The notes: generated by a model not told the origin, from the letters alone. Positions 43,076 to 54,133 are shown, counted from the first letter of the stretch. The stretch: 64,000 bases of DNA from Portunus trituberculatus (GCF_017591435.1 NC_059300.1:22384800-22448799); one strand, 5' to 3'. Numbers and translations are program-made.

Positions 43076-44690
43076 TCTAGTGGAACTTTCCCTTCATTTA
43101 TTGAACTTGTAATTATTTCCAAATTGGATCCAGTAATTGCTCTTTACGTTCTTTTAACACCCAGCCTGATACACCATGTGGCCCCAATGCTTTTTCTGAC
43201 ATCCAACTTATCCAATAATCTTCCAATATCCTCTTTGTGCACTGTGATCTCCTGTAATCCTTGGCAATCCTATGTCCTATTAGGTTCTGTGAAATCATCT
43301 TCTGCAGTGAACACTGTTTTGAAGCTCTCATTCATTATTTCACACATTTTCTCTTTTTGGTATGTCTTCCCTTCTTTAATTATTTTTACAATTGTTTCCT
43401 TATTCTTTGTTTTGCCATTTATAAACTTGTAGAAAAGTTTGAGTTTATCTTTGCCTTTATTCACTATATCCTTCTCAAAATTTCTTTCTTCCTCTCTCCT
43501 TACTCTAATATATTCATTTCTGGCATATTTATATTGCTGTCTGTTATAGTCATTTCCCTGTTTTATGAGTTTCTTCCATGCTTTATCTTTTGCCTTTTTG
43601 GCTTGTATGCACCTTGCATTGTACCAAACATGTATTTTTTTCTTAACTCTATAAACAGGTACAAACTTTTTACTCCTTATTATATTTCTGTAAGAATATG
43701 TCATATTTCCCTTGTACTGCTTTTCTGTACATAATATTACTCTACTCAATATCAGCAAAATAGATCCTTAATTTTTCCAAAATCTGCTCTTGCATAATTT
43801 AAGCTCTCTCCTTTATAGTCATCTCTGTAACTTATCCCATCTTCCTCCTGAATTTGCATCTCTAATGTCACATGAACACTTCTCACCATTGGACTAAGGT
43901 ATTGAATGGTTGGAGGGGGCTCTTTCTTCTTGTACCTTGTTGACTCCTCCACCCACTAGTTCATTGCATTAACCATAGTCAACTGCAACACTTTCTCGCT
44001 CCACTGCCCAGCATTATCCATTACTTCCATCTCTCTCCAGTTTATTTTTTTACAGTTAAAGTCTCCAACTAATAGTATTCTTCTATGTCTTCTTATTATA
44101 TTACCTAAGCACTTTATCACCTCTCTTTGCATATCTTTATGTTCTTCTGATCTCCATGTATTAGTCTTTAGTGGAACATATGTAACTATAATTTTTCTTT
44201 TCTTCAAATCTTCTGTTCTGATTGTTAGTCCCATTAATTCAACTTTGTCCTCACCATATTGCACATCCTCCACACGTATATTATCACGAACCATCATTAG
44301 CACTCCTCCTTCCCCTTTATCTTTCCTGTCTCTCCTCCAGGTGTTATATCCTTCCTCTTTAAAGTTGACATGGATCTCTTTTTTTAGTTTTGTTTCAATG
44401 ATGCACATTACATCCGGGCTTTTCTCTTTCAAATAATGTCAAACTTCCAGTATGCTATGTTAATATAAATCACTCTTAATTTATTGCCTCCTCCACGATC
44501 TCTTTTTTCCTTAGGTACCATTTCATTAATCTCATATCCAGAACCCTCCAGTAAAAATTCTTCTCTATTTCTATCCTTTTCTGGTTTTTTTCCTTAGCTT
44601 CTCTTCTTAGCATTCTCCTTTTCCCTTTCCTCTAAGTTCATCTCTTTTTATTATCCATATTTTCTTGTGTTCAACATCATCGGCCAGTTT
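43076..44690 (-). pseudogene. LINE I1, 5' part: endonuclease and linker
   Basis: Minus strand. Endonuclease at 44432-43956: DVMCIIETKLKKEI (catalytic Glu present), LLVGDFNCKKINWREMEV. Linker at 43758-43270: WYNARCIQAKKAKDKAWKKL, KLFYKFINGKT. Reverse transcriptase start at about 43331-43113: KALGPHGVSGWVL. The 5' edge at about 44690 lies in late ORF1 (equivalent to about 690 of copy I2) and touches a GTGTGTG step joined to a SINE. Confidence 0.8.
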
Positions 44691-44697
44691 GTGTGTG

Positions 44698-44951
44698 CAA
44701 TTCACCTCAGTCGCCTGCTGGTCACCCAGCCAGTCTTCATTCCGGAGCAAGCTCAGAGCTCATAGACCAATCTTTGGGTAGGACTGAGACCACAACACAC
44801 TCCACACACCGGGAAAGCGAGGCCACAACCCCTCGAGTTACATCCTGTACCTATTTATTGCTAGTTGAACAGGGGCCACACATTAAGAGGCTTGCCCATT
44901 TGCCTCGCCGATCGAACCCGGCCTCATTGAGTCGACTCTAACCACTACACC

Positions 44952-44953
<2 letters not shown>
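44698..44953 (-). mobile_element. tRNA-derived SINE, minus strand
   Basis: On the minus strand: A box TGGTGTAGTGGTTA just inside 44953, B box GGTTCGATCGG at about 44913, then GTGTGGCCCCTGTTCAACTA and GATGTAACTCGAGGGGTTGT, matching the body of the SINE at 12269. The 5' end touches (AC)n at 44954 and the 3' end GAATTGCACACAC touches LINE I1. Confidence 0.85.

Positions 44954-45020
<67 letters not shown>
44954..45020. repeat. (TG)33 microsatellite joining LINE A3 and a SINE
   Basis: AC on the sense strand of both flanking minus-strand elements. Confidence 0.95.
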
Positions 45021-45022
<2 letters not shown>

Positions 45023-45065
45023 TTACCTATTTGTAATTACCTATTTGTGTATTACAGGGCCCGAG

Positions 45066-46679
45066 CTAAGCTCTCTGTGACCTGTTTCCTTGTCCATTCC
45101 TGTCATATCTCTCTTTCATCTGATTGACACACACCGTGTCAACGACATCACTGCTCAGTTTACTCCACTTATCAATGCTACGATGCAAGAAACTGTATTT
45201 TCTCACGTCATTTAGACAGATGTCCTTTATTAGCTTTTTTCCATGGCCTTGGAAATGATTACTTGTGGTCACCTTTATCAATTCTCTATCCAGTACGTCA
45301 ATCTTGTTCACCAATTTATACATAGTTATCATGTCTCCTCTTGTTCTTCTCTCTTCTAATGTGGTCAGCCCCAGCTTCCTCAGTCTTTCCTCATAGTCTA
45401 ACTTCCTGAGTCCTGGTACCATCCTTGTTGCCAGCCTCTGTACCCTTTCCACCTTCTTCACATTTTTCTTCATATGCGGTGACCAGACACATGCTGCATA
45501 TTCTAACTGGGGTCTTATTAAGGTACATAATATCTTTTTCATCATTCCTTCATCTAGATAGTGGAATGCAAGGCCAATATTTTGAAGCATGTTGTATGTT
45601 TTCCAAAAAATCTTGTTAATGTGTTTCTCCGGTGACAAGGTGTTTTGGACAGTTACTCTTAAGTCTTTCTCCTCATTGGTCTCTTTAATTTTCTCATCAC
45701 CCAGCCTGTAATCCCTGTTTGGTCTATATCTACTTCTTTCCATTTTCATAACATGGCTCTCGTCTATATTAAATTCCATCTGCCACTCCTTACTCCACTC
45801 ATATATTTTATCAAGATCTTCCTGTAACTTGTTACAATCTTCCATTTTCTTTACTCTCCTCATGATTTTAGTATCGTCCGCAAACATGTTCATGTAACTG
45901 CCGATTCCTACTGGCATATCATTAACATAAATCAAAAACATGATGGGACCCAGCACTGACCCTTGTGGAACTCCACTGGTTACCTTCTTCCACTCGGACT
46001 TCCATCCTCTCACCACTGTTCTCATTTCTCTTCCCATTAAGTAATTTTCCATCCATTTTGCTAGTTTATCATTTACTCCTCCAATCATCTTTAGTTTCCA
46101 CATCAGTCTATTGTGTGGTACTTTATCAAAGGCCTTTCTCAAGTCCAGGTAGATAGCATCCACCCATCCCTCTCTATGTTGTAGTATGTCAGTCACTCTT
46201 GAATAAAAACATAATAAATTGGATACGCACAATCTTCCTTTTCTGAAACCAAACTGCCTTTCACTCAGAATGTTTTCACTTTTTAGATACTCACTCCACT
46301 TAGCTTTAATTACTTCTTCACATACCTTGCACAATATACTAGTCAACGATACTGGTCTATAATTTAGCGGTTCCATTTTACTACCATTCTTATATATAGG
46401 CACAGTGTCAGCTCTTTTCCACTCTTTCGGGACTAATCCTGTTTGTATGGAGGTTTCCACAATATCAAATACGGGGTTCAACAATTGATCATTACATTCA
46501 TTTAGCAACCTCCCAGATATGCCATCAGGCCCCATTGATTTATTAATATCCAGATTACTTATAATTTTCCTTATATCTTCTTTAGTAACCATGATGTCCT
46601 GCATTTGCTTTATTTCCGTAGGCCTACTTCCCAAAAAATGCTCCTTCTTTGTAAACACTTTGCAAAAGTTGTCGTTCAA
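45066..46679 (-). CDS. LINE A3 ORF2, reverse transcriptase part (537 codons, open)
   Basis: Best preserved reverse transcriptase of family A. In order: GPDGISGRLL, NYRPVSLTSILCK, FGFRKGRLCV, DLRKAFDKVPHNRL, GVPQGSVLGPIMF, the catalytic box MFADDTKIM, EFNIDESHVMKME, RPQLEYAACVWSP, and the C-terminal KYSFLHRSIDKWSKLS, ending in the motif shared by A1 and A2. No stop interrupts it, and both catalytic Asp codons are present. The frame is separated from the linker and endonuclease by a frameshift at about 46740, so the full ORF2 is not intact. Its ATG at 46677-46679 is internal to ORF2 and not a natural start. Confidence 0.8.
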   Translation of the reverse strand: MNDNFCKVFTKKEHFLGSRPTEIKQMQDIMVTKEDIRKIISNLDINKSMGPDGISGRLLNECNDQLLNPVFDIVETSIQTGLVPKEWKRADTVPIYKNGSKMEPLNYRPVSLTSILCKVCEEVIKAKWSEYLKSENILSERQFGFRKGRLCVSNLLCFYSRVTDILQHREGWVDAIYLDLRKAFDKVPHNRLMWKLKMIGGVNDKLAKWMENYLMGREMRTVVRGWKSEWKKVTSGVPQGSVLGPIMFLIYVNDMPVGIGSYMNMFADDTKIMRRVKKMEDCNKLQEDLDKIYEWSKEWQMEFNIDESHVMKMERSRYRPNRDYRLGDEKIKETNEEKDLRVTVQNTLSPEKHINKIFWKTYNMLQNIGLAFHYLDEGMMKKILCTLIRPQLEYAACVWSPHMKKNVKKVERVQRLATRMVPGLRKLDYEERLRKLGLTTLEERRTRGDMITMYKLVNKIDVLDRELIKVTTSNHFQGHGKKLIKDICLNDVRKYSFLHRSIDKWSKLSSDVVDTVCVNQMKERYDRNGQGNRSQRA

Positions 46680-46735
46680 AATTTCAGCTATATCTCCAGC
46701 ATCTTCATATACTTCTTCCCTGTTTTTTACCTTTT

Positions 46736-47996
46736 CTATTGCCTCCCTTTATTTAGTTTTCCATTTATGAATTTGTAAAACATTTTTGGGTCACTATCAC
46801 AGTTTTCCACCATCCTCTGTTCATATTCCTTCTGTGCTGTTCTCCTTACTTCAACATATCTATTCCTTGCTGTTTTGTAGACTTCCCTTGATAATACATC
46901 ACTGTTTTTCTTAAGTTTCTTCCATGCCTTTTCTTTGTTCTTTTTTGCTTCTTCACAATTTCTATTAAACCACTGTTTATTATTTAAAGTCCTCTTTCTG
47001 TGATATGGCACAAACTTTTTCACAGCAGAGTTATACAAATCCATAAATTTATCGTATTTCAATTGCATATCCTTTCCTGGTATACCACGGACCAGTCAAT
47101 TTCATTAAAGAACTCCCTTATATGGTTATAATTTGCCCTAGTATAATTTAATTTTTCCTCCTGTTCCACAATCTTATTCGTGCTTAATTCCAGCTCAAAG
47201 CTTAGGACATCATGATCGCTTTTCCCCAAGGGACATTCATGTTCAATTTCCTCTTTTAGAGATTCCCTGGTAAATACCAAATCCAACCTTGCTGCAACAT
47301 CTTGTCCCCTGCACCTTGTTGGTGATCTCACCCACTGTGTCATCAAGTTATTTGTTGCTACCTTTAACAATTCTTCTGCCCACTCACCACCGTTCACCAC
47401 TCGTAGTCTTCCCACACTATTTCTTTGCAATTGAAGTCTCCAACTATCATCACTCTATCCTTTCTGATGAGTTCTTGCTTCATTCTGTCTAGAGTATTTC
47501 TCATCACCATTTGGTACTGTTCATATTCCCAAGCACTGGTTCTGGGTGGTATGTATACTGTTATAATATTAATGTCCTTCTTGCCATCTGTTATAAGCAT
47601 ACTTATCACTTCCTCATTTCTCTTACTATAGTTCACCTCCTTCACTATCAGATCTTCCTTAGTAAGAACCATTATACCACCACCTCCTTTATTTTTTCTA
47701 TCATTTCTCCATACTTTGTAGTGTTTTACAACAAACCAGTCAAGCTTTATTTCGGGTCTTAGCTTTGTTCCCACTACACACATTATGTCCGGTTCGTTAT
47801 TTCTTAGGTAATCCATACATTCTAGCCTTTTAGACAAAAATCCATCTATGTTCGTGTAAGTCACTTTTATTCCATTCCTAGTCTCATTCTTCCATGTAAT
47901 GCCTATTCCGTCTGTTTTATCCACCACTTCTTTAGCTTCCCATTTCTCATCCTCCAAAAAAAAAATTGGTCTTTTCCTCCTCTGTTCTTTCGTCAT
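46736..47996 (-). pseudogene. LINE A3 ORF2, endonuclease and linker with three 1-base frameshifts
   Basis: The ATG at 47994-47996 opens MTKEQRRKRPIFFLEDEKWE, overlapping the end of ORF1 by 50 bases. Endonuclease motifs TYTNIDGFLS, VGDFNCKEIVW and SDHDVLSFEL are present, but the catalytic-Glu motif reads VVGTKL in place of VVETKL. Single-base losses relative to A1/A2 lie at about 47402 and 47071, and another break is at about 46745. Linker: QWFNRNCEEAKKNKEKAW. A 6-base deletion (FELELSTN for FELDTELSTN) is shared with A4. Confidence 0.85.
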
Positions 47997-48399
47997 TCCT
48001 CTCCTTCACTTCAGTTACAAGCTCCTTCATTTTCATTCGCTCATCTTGTGACATATTTCTTCTTATGTAAATTGTTTTGGTTTTCTCAGAGTCCTTAAGT
48101 TTCCAAGCCCTCTTCAACAAGGCCTCAGCTGCCACCTGAGACTTTAATTTCAATTTTAATGGTCTATTCTTGCCTTCCTCAAAAGTTCCCAATCTCACAC
48201 TTTCTTCTACCTCAGCATATAGGTCCTCTTCTTCCACAGAGATCTTGTTCAGTAAAGACTTAATCCTGTCATTTTCCTTATCCCTCCTGTCCTGCCAGTT
48301 TCTGTTAGTTTCCTCTTGCAATCCTATTATGATCACACATTTTTTCTTTTCAGCAATATCTCTCACCACATACTCATTTTCCTTTAGTGCCTTTACCAT
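47947..48399 (-). pseudogene. LINE A3 ORF1, C-terminal 150 codons
   Basis: RRM-like and basic C-terminal part: KCVIIIGLQEETNRNWQD, RPLKLKLKSQVAAEALL, YIRRNMSQDERMKMKEL, ending NFFFGG and TGA after a 10-base T-run. The N-terminal coiled coil is missing because of the repeat R junction. Confidence 0.85.
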
Positions 48400-48402
48400 T
48401 TT

Positions 48403-48728
48403 GTTAGTAATTCACTATCACTCCGTGCCATGGAGTCGAGGTTATCCTCATGGCATGAGCGTATATGAATACTAAGATATGATATCCTTTATAATAGGCA
48501 ATAGAGGAGTGAAAACATAAATTTTGTGGTGAAAGACAACACAAAGGCTAAAAGGGTCACAAGAAGAAGAAGAAGAAGAAGCGGCAGTGTTACCGTGAGT
48601 CTCTGCCTCGTCTGTGGGTGATCTCATCTCTGCTTTATTTTCTGGTATTCCATGTAAGATTTCACTTTATGCATTACAAAACAATCCTTTCTCGGTGGCA
48701 AGGTTTGTAAAAAGCTAATAGAAATGTT
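48403..48728 (+). repeat. Repeat R, copy 1
   Basis: About 325 bases nearly identical to 54166-54480: from TTAGTAATTCACTATCACTC through GTGCCATGGAGTCGAGGTTA to AAAAGCTAATAGAAA. Contains an (AGA)n run at about 48562-48582, longer than in copy 2. No coding capacity seen. Confidence 0.85.
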
Positions 48729-48754
48729 TTGTGAACATAAATGCATATATAAGA

Positions 48755-49090
48755 CAGTAACACCACCTCCAGAGGTGGTGTTCCCAGCAACCTCAGAGCA
48801 ACCTTGTCACCGTCCCTCCAAGCGTTTATGGATGCCATTTTGCGGCAGGAGGTTGTTCTGACGTTAAAGAATCTTGGATCCAGCTCCAGGAGCGCTAGAG
48901 ACAGAGGCGGGGAGCCAGCCAATCACAGCGAAGCTGCCGCGTTCGGTCCCTCACCTGGCAAATTCAAACCCAGAAAATTCGCTAAAAACAGATGTGGTTG
49001 TACGTTATGCGGATTTTTTTGGTCTAACTTTATATAGTACGTTAAACTGGAAATTCGTTAGACGAACGTTCGTTAAGCGGAGTATTACTG
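48755..49090. mobile_element. possible pogo-type MITE next to repeat R
   Basis: Ends CGTTAAGCGGAGTATTACTG followed by TA at 49091-49092, a typical pogo-type terminus. A possible opposite end starts CAGTAACACCACCTCC at 48755, but it lacks a flanking TA and matches only six outer bases well. Confidence 0.35.
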
Positions 49091-49092
49091 TA

Positions 49093-49792
49093 CTGTTAGG
49101 TTAGTTTTACCATTAGGTTTAGTTCATCTGGGAAACCAAAATAGACAAAATTCCAGTTCCCCATAAAGTCTAAGGAGACAAATGACCATATTTGACAAAC
49201 AAAAGACCGACTTCTTTATTATCCAGACCAGTGCCTGCACCATTTAATCTACAAAAACGAGGGTTGAGTGTACTGTAGTGTTATTTTGGTTAAAACAGTA
49301 CTGGACATAAGTGAAGAGACAAGATAAACATTGAACATGAAGGTTTTCCTAAGATTTTTCTAAGTTATCTAAGATAAAGATAAAAAACAAAGACTTTGAT
49401 TTATCTTTTTTGGATTTAAAAAATCAATAAAATTATTGCTAGTATCGAAATTTTGGATTTATCTGTTTATCAGTTATTGGTTATCATGCTGTAAATTTAA
49501 TGAAAGCTTTCAATTATCATTTACATCTAATAAAGTTTTCCTTATCAATTTACAGGTTATAGTGATAATTTTTCCATTATCAAACCAGTTATGGTAATGA
49601 AGCATAATTTTCAAAGGAGGACAGAGTAATACAAAACAACTAAGAAAAGGAAAATGCCTTAGCATGAAATATAGAAATTATTAATTAATTAAAAGGAAGG
49701 GTAACATCTATTAGCAAAGATTGTGTGCATTAGTGAGAGGAAAGACTAAATAGAAATAGAGACAATCACCTCAGAGCCTGTGAAATGTAATG

Positions 49793-49794
<2 letters not shown>
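49093..49794. other. A/T-rich spacer without recognised genes
   Basis: Low-complexity A/T-rich sequence with repeated AATTATTGC- and TTATC-like words and no open frame of note. It precedes the (AC)47 tract. Confidence 0.5.

Positions 49795-49889
<95 letters not shown>
49795..49889. repeat. (AC)47 microsatellite at the 5' end of LINE B2
   Basis: Longest AC tract in the window outside the piggyBac-type element at 58373. It is the 5' truncation point of B2. Confidence 0.95.
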
Positions 49890-49891
<2 letters not shown>

Positions 49892-52414
49892 TGCATGGTC
49901 AGTACAGGAATATGAAGAAATGATAAGTGATACAGGAACATGTCTGGAAGAAATGTTGGGTGGCTGTGAACGAACTATAATGATGGGAGATTTTAATTGT
50001 AAAGAGGTGTGTTGGGAGGACTGGTCAATGGAAGGATCAGAGACAACATGGGGAAATACACTATTGACACTGGCAATGGAAAATGTGTTAACTCAGTGGG
50101 TCAAAGAAGATACTAGGTTTGGAGGAGAGGGAGCATCGTCAAGACTGGACTTGGTCTTTAGTACAGAGCCAATGGTCATTGAGGAGATGAGGGTGGAGTG
50201 CCCTTTAGCAAAGAGTGATATGCAGTTTTGGAGTTCAAGGTGATAGATGAAGAGAAATCTAGAAGAAATGAAGAATATAAAGTGGGAAGATGGAATTATG
50301 CCAAGACAGATTTTGGAAACCTAAAGAAATTCTTTCAAGAGACAAATTGGATGAAATTCAAGATTGCTAAGGAGCAAATGAAAAGTGGAAGGAATTTATA
50401 AAAATATACAAAGAAGGTGAGAAAAATTTGTACCAATAAGACAACATAGAGAAGTTGGAAAGCAGGACTGGTTTAACGATAGATGTGAAAAGGCTAGAAC
50501 AAGAAAAGAGGATGCATGGAAGAGGTGGAGAAGGAAAAGACGGATTAAGCAGTGGGAAAGTTACAAAAGAGCAAGAAATGAATATGTGTTGATTAGAAGA
50601 GAAGAAAGAAAGAAACAAGAAAAGGATATAATTGATAAATGTAAAGACCAACCAAGGCTTTTTTACAGACATGTGAACAACAACATCAAAAATAGAGAAA
50701 GTATTGAAAGTTTAGAAGTAAATGGAGTATGCAGTGAAGATCCCAGGAAATGGCAGAGGCTATGAATGGATGCTTTCGGAAGGTATTCACAAAGGAGACT
50801 GCTTTTGACAAACCACTGGTAATGGAACAGAAAGGGATTATGAAGGAGTTTCAAGTAACTGGAGGAGATCAAGAACATGATGGGGAGTTTAGAAGTGAGA
50901 AAAGCTGTGGGACCTGATGGGGTATCAGGATGGATTTTAAGAGAATGCAGGGAGCAACTGGCAGAAAAAGTTTGTGAAGTAATTGATGCCTCATTAAGGG
51001 AAGGTGTAGTGCCCCAAGACTGGAAAAGAGCTAACATTGTCCCAATCTATAAATCAGGTAACAAGAGAGACCCATTGAACTATAGACCAGTGTCACTTAC
51101 AAGTGTGGTAGCTAAGATGTGTGAGAGGGTGGTGAAGAATAGATGGACAGACTTCTTGGAGAAAAATGACATACTTTGTGAGTGTCAATTTGGTTTTAGA
51201 AAAGGGCGTTCATGCACGACAAACCTGATATGTTACTATTCGAGGGTGATAGATGTAATACAGGAAAGAGATGGTTGGGCTGATGGAATATATCTGGATT
51301 TAAAAAAGGCCTTTGATAAGGTACCACACGGAGACTGATCTGGAAACTTGAAATGGTAGGAGGAGTGCATGGCAGTTTACTAAAATGGATGGAAGACTTT
51401 TTGGTAGGAAGAGAAATGAGAACAATAATTAAGGACAGACCATCAGAATGGGGATTGGTGGAGAGTGGAGTTCCACAGGGATCAGTGTTGGCACCAGTAA
51501 TGTTTTGGGTCTACATAAATGACATGGTGGATGGGGTGTCCAGTTATGTGAGCCTATTTGCAGACGATGCAAAATTGTTAAGAAAAGTGAGATGTGACAA
51601 AGATTGCGAACTACTCCAGGAAGACTTGGACAGAATATGGAAATGGAGCTGTACATGGCAAATGGAGTTCAACACGACAAAATGCAAGAAAATAGAGTTT
51701 GGCAAGAGTGAAAGAAGAATCAGGAGTATGTACAAGATAGGAAATGAAGACATAAAACCAGTCATGAAGAAAAAGACCTTGGGGTGACAATTACCAATGA
51801 CCTATCGCCAGAGAGACATATAAACAAAATAATTGGAGAAGTATTGAACTTATTGAGGAACATAAGAGTGGCGTTCGTATATTTAGATGAAGAAATGATG
51901 AAGAAAATAATTACTGCAATGATAAGACCGAGGCTTGAATATGCAACAATACAGTGGGCTCGAACTTAAAGAAACACATAAGGAAACTAGAGAAAGTACA
52001 GAGGGCTGCAACGAAAATGGTGCCTGACTTAAGAGATTTGACTTATGAAGACAGACTGAAAAGAATGCAACTTCCGACCCTGGAAAACAGAAGAGAAAGG
52101 GGAGACCTGATAGCAATATACAGAGTGATGATTGGCATGGAAAAATGGATAGGGAAGATCTGTGTATGTGGAATGAAAGAATGTCGAGAGGGCATGGGAA
52201 AAACTAAAATGGCCACTTATAGGAGAGATGTGAAAAATATAGCTTCCCTCATAGAAGGGTGGAAGCATGGAATAGTTTAGACGTGGAAGTGGTCAACGCA
52301 AGGAATATTCATGATTTTAAGAAAAAGCTGGACATTAATAGATATGGAGACGGGACAACACGAGCATAGCTCTTTTCCCGTATGTTACAATTAGGTAAAT
52401 ACAATTAGGTAAAT
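49890..52414 (+). mobile_element. LINE B2, 5'-truncated in the endonuclease domain
   Basis: Starts in the endonuclease at the segment before MMGDFNCKEVCWEDW and ends with two tail units (CAATTAGGTAAATA twice). (AC)n flanks: 49795-49889 and a short run at 52415-52422. Confidence 0.9.
49920..52280 (+). pseudogene. LINE B2 ORF2: endonuclease C-terminal half plus reverse transcriptase, broken
   Basis: Endonuclease: MMGDFNCKEVCWEDW (49981) and AKSDMQFW (SDM in place of SDH, next to a frameshift). Linker: DWFNDRCEKARTRKEDAW (about 50470). Reverse transcriptase: GPDGVSGWIL (50911), NYRPVSLTSVVAK (51075), FGFRKGRSCTT, DLKKAFDKVPH (51297), GVPQGSVLAPVMF and the catalytic box LFADDAKLL (51551). C-terminal: RPRLEYATIQWA (about 51925). 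Frameshifts at about 50225, 50380, 50750, 51338, 51770 and 51963 differ from those in B1. Confidence 0.85.
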
Positions 52415-52422
52415 ACACACAC

Positions 52423-54133
52423 TAGTAAAAAAGCAGAAAGAGGAAAACAAAGGGATTACGCAGAGGGAAATGGTAAAGGCACTAAAGGAAAATGAGTATG
52501 TGGTGAGAGATATTGCTGAAAAGAAAAAATGTGTGATCATAATAGGATTGCAAGAGGAAACTAACAGGAACTGGCAGGACAGGAGGGATAAGGAAAATGA
52601 CAGGATTAAGTCTTTACTGAACAAGATCTCTGTGGAAGAAGAGGACCTATATGCTGAGGTAGAAGAAAGTGTGAGATTGGGAACTTTTGAGGAAGGCAGG
52701 AATAGACCATTAAAATTGAAATTAAAGTCTCAGGTGGCAGCTGAGGCCTTGTTGAGGAGGGCTTGGAAACTTAAGGACTCTGAGAAAACCAAAACAATTT
52801 ACATAAGAAGAAATATGTCACAAGATGAGCGAATGAAAATGAAGGAGCTTGTAACTGAAGTTAAGGAGAGGAATGACGAAAGAACAGAGGAGGAAAAGAC
52901 CAATTTTTTTTTGGAGGATGAGAAATGGGAGGCTAAAGAAGTGGTGGATAAAACAGACGGAATAGGCATTACATGGAAGAATGAGACTAGGAATGGAATA
53001 AAAGTGACTTACACGAACATAGATGGATTTTTGTCTAAGAGGCTAGAATGTATGGATTACCTAAGAAATAACGAACCGGACATAATGTGTGTAGTGGGAA
53101 CAAAGCTAAGACCCGAAATAAAGCTAGACTGGTTTGTTGTAAAACACTACAAAGTATGGAGAAATGATAGAAAAAATAAAGGAGGTGGTGGTATAATGGT
53201 TCTTACTAAGGAAGATCTGATAGTGAAGGAGGTGAACTATAGTAAGAGAAATGAGGAAGTGATAAGTATGCTTATAACAGATGGCAAGAGGGACATTAAT
53301 ATTATAACAGTATACATACCACCCAGAACCAGTGCTTGGGAATATGAACAGTACCAAATGGTGATGAGAAATACTCTAGACAGAATGAAGCAAGAACTCA
53401 TCAGAAAGGATAGAGTGATGATAGTTGGAGACTTCAATTGCAAAGAAATAGTGTGGGAAGACTACGAAGTGGTGAACGGTGGTGAGTGGGCAGAAGAATT
53501 GTTAAAGGTAGCAACAAATAACTTGATGACACAGTGGGTGAGATCACCAACAAGGTGCAGGGGACAAGATGTTGCAGCAAGGTTGGATTTGGTATTTACC
53601 AGGGGAATCTCTCTAAAAGAGGAAATTGAATATGAATGTCCCTTGGGGAAAAGCGATCATGATGTCCTAAGCTTTGAGCTGGAATTAAGCACGAATAAGA
53701 TTGTGGAACGCAGGAAGGAAAAATCAAATTATACTAGGGCAAATTATAACCATATAAGGGAGTTCTTTAATTAAATTGACTGGTCCGTGGTATACCAGGA
53801 AATGGATATGCAATTGAAATACGATAAATTTATGGATTTGTATAACTCTGCTGTGAAAAAGTTTGTGCCATATCACAGAAAGAGGACTTTAAATAATAAA
53901 CAGTGGTTTAATAGAAATTGTGAAGAAGCAAAAAAAGAACAAAGAAAAGGCATGGAAGAAACTTAAGAAAAACAGTGATGTATTATCAAGGGAAGTCTAC
54001 AAAACAGCAAGGAATAGATATGTTGAAGTAAGGAGAACAGCACAGAAGGAATATGAACAGAGGGTGGTGGAAAACTGTGATAGTGACCCAAAAAATGTTT
54101 TACAAATTCATAAATGGAAAACTAAATAAAGGG
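52423..54133 (+). mobile_element. LINE A4, truncated at both ends
   Basis: The 5' edge falls in ORF1 at TAGTAAAAAAGCAG immediately after a short AC run. The 3' edge at 54133 lies in the ORF2 linker, where repeat R and its palindrome begin. Nearly identical to A3. Confidence 0.9.
52470..53774 (+). CDS. LINE A4: ORF1 C-terminus fused in frame to the endonuclease (434 codons)
   Basis: A 9-base T-run at about 52904-52912 puts ORF1 and ORF2 in one frame here (KTNFFLEDEKWEAKEV), so 150 codons of ORF1 (RRM-like part, YIRRNMSQDERMKMKEL) run directly into the endonuclease. Endonuclease motifs: TYTNIDGFLSKRL, then VVGTKL (catalytic Glu replaced by Gly, as in A3), VGDFNCKEIVWEDYE, GKSDHDVLSFEL. Ends at a TAA (53772-53774) that replaces the Glu codon of FNEIDW, a one-base nonsense change. 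The linker continues in broken frames to 54133. The ATG at 52470 is internal to ORF1. Confidence 0.8.
   Translation: MVKALKENEYVVRDIAEKKKCVIIIGLQEETNRNWQDRRDKENDRIKSLLNKISVEEEDLYAEVEESVRLGTFEEGRNRPLKLKLKSQVAAEALLRRAWKLKDSEKTKTIYIRRNMSQDERMKMKELVTEVKERNDERTEEEKTNFFLEDEKWEAKEVVDKTDGIGITWKNETRNGIKVTYTNIDGFLSKRLECMDYLRNNEPDIMCVVGTKLRPEIKLDWFVVKHYKVWRNDRKNKGGGGIMVLTKEDLIVKEVNYSKRNEEVISMLITDGKRDINIITVYIPPRTSAWEYEQYQMVMRNTLDRMKQELIRKDRVMIVGDFNCKEIVWEDYEVVNGGEWAEELLKVATNNLMTQWVRSPTRCRGQDVAARLDLVFTRGISLKEEIEYECPLGKSDHDVLSFELELSTNKIVERRKEKSNYTRANYNHIREFFN

Larger units (their letters stand above)
45021..48402 (-). mobile_element. LINE A3, complete 3' end, cut at the 5' side by repeat R
   Basis: Minus strand. 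Contains late ORF1, all of ORF2 and the 3' tail (two units of AATAGGTAAATAC type, one degenerate). The 5' edge at 48402 falls in ORF1, at the codon for the Met of MVKALKENEYVVRDI, where repeat R begins. Shares derived changes with A4. Confidence 0.9.

Noticed and set aside
45066..46679. Fully active autonomous LINE copy.
   Set aside because: The reverse transcriptase part is open, but the same copy has three frameshifts, a lost catalytic Glu and no ORF1 N-terminus.
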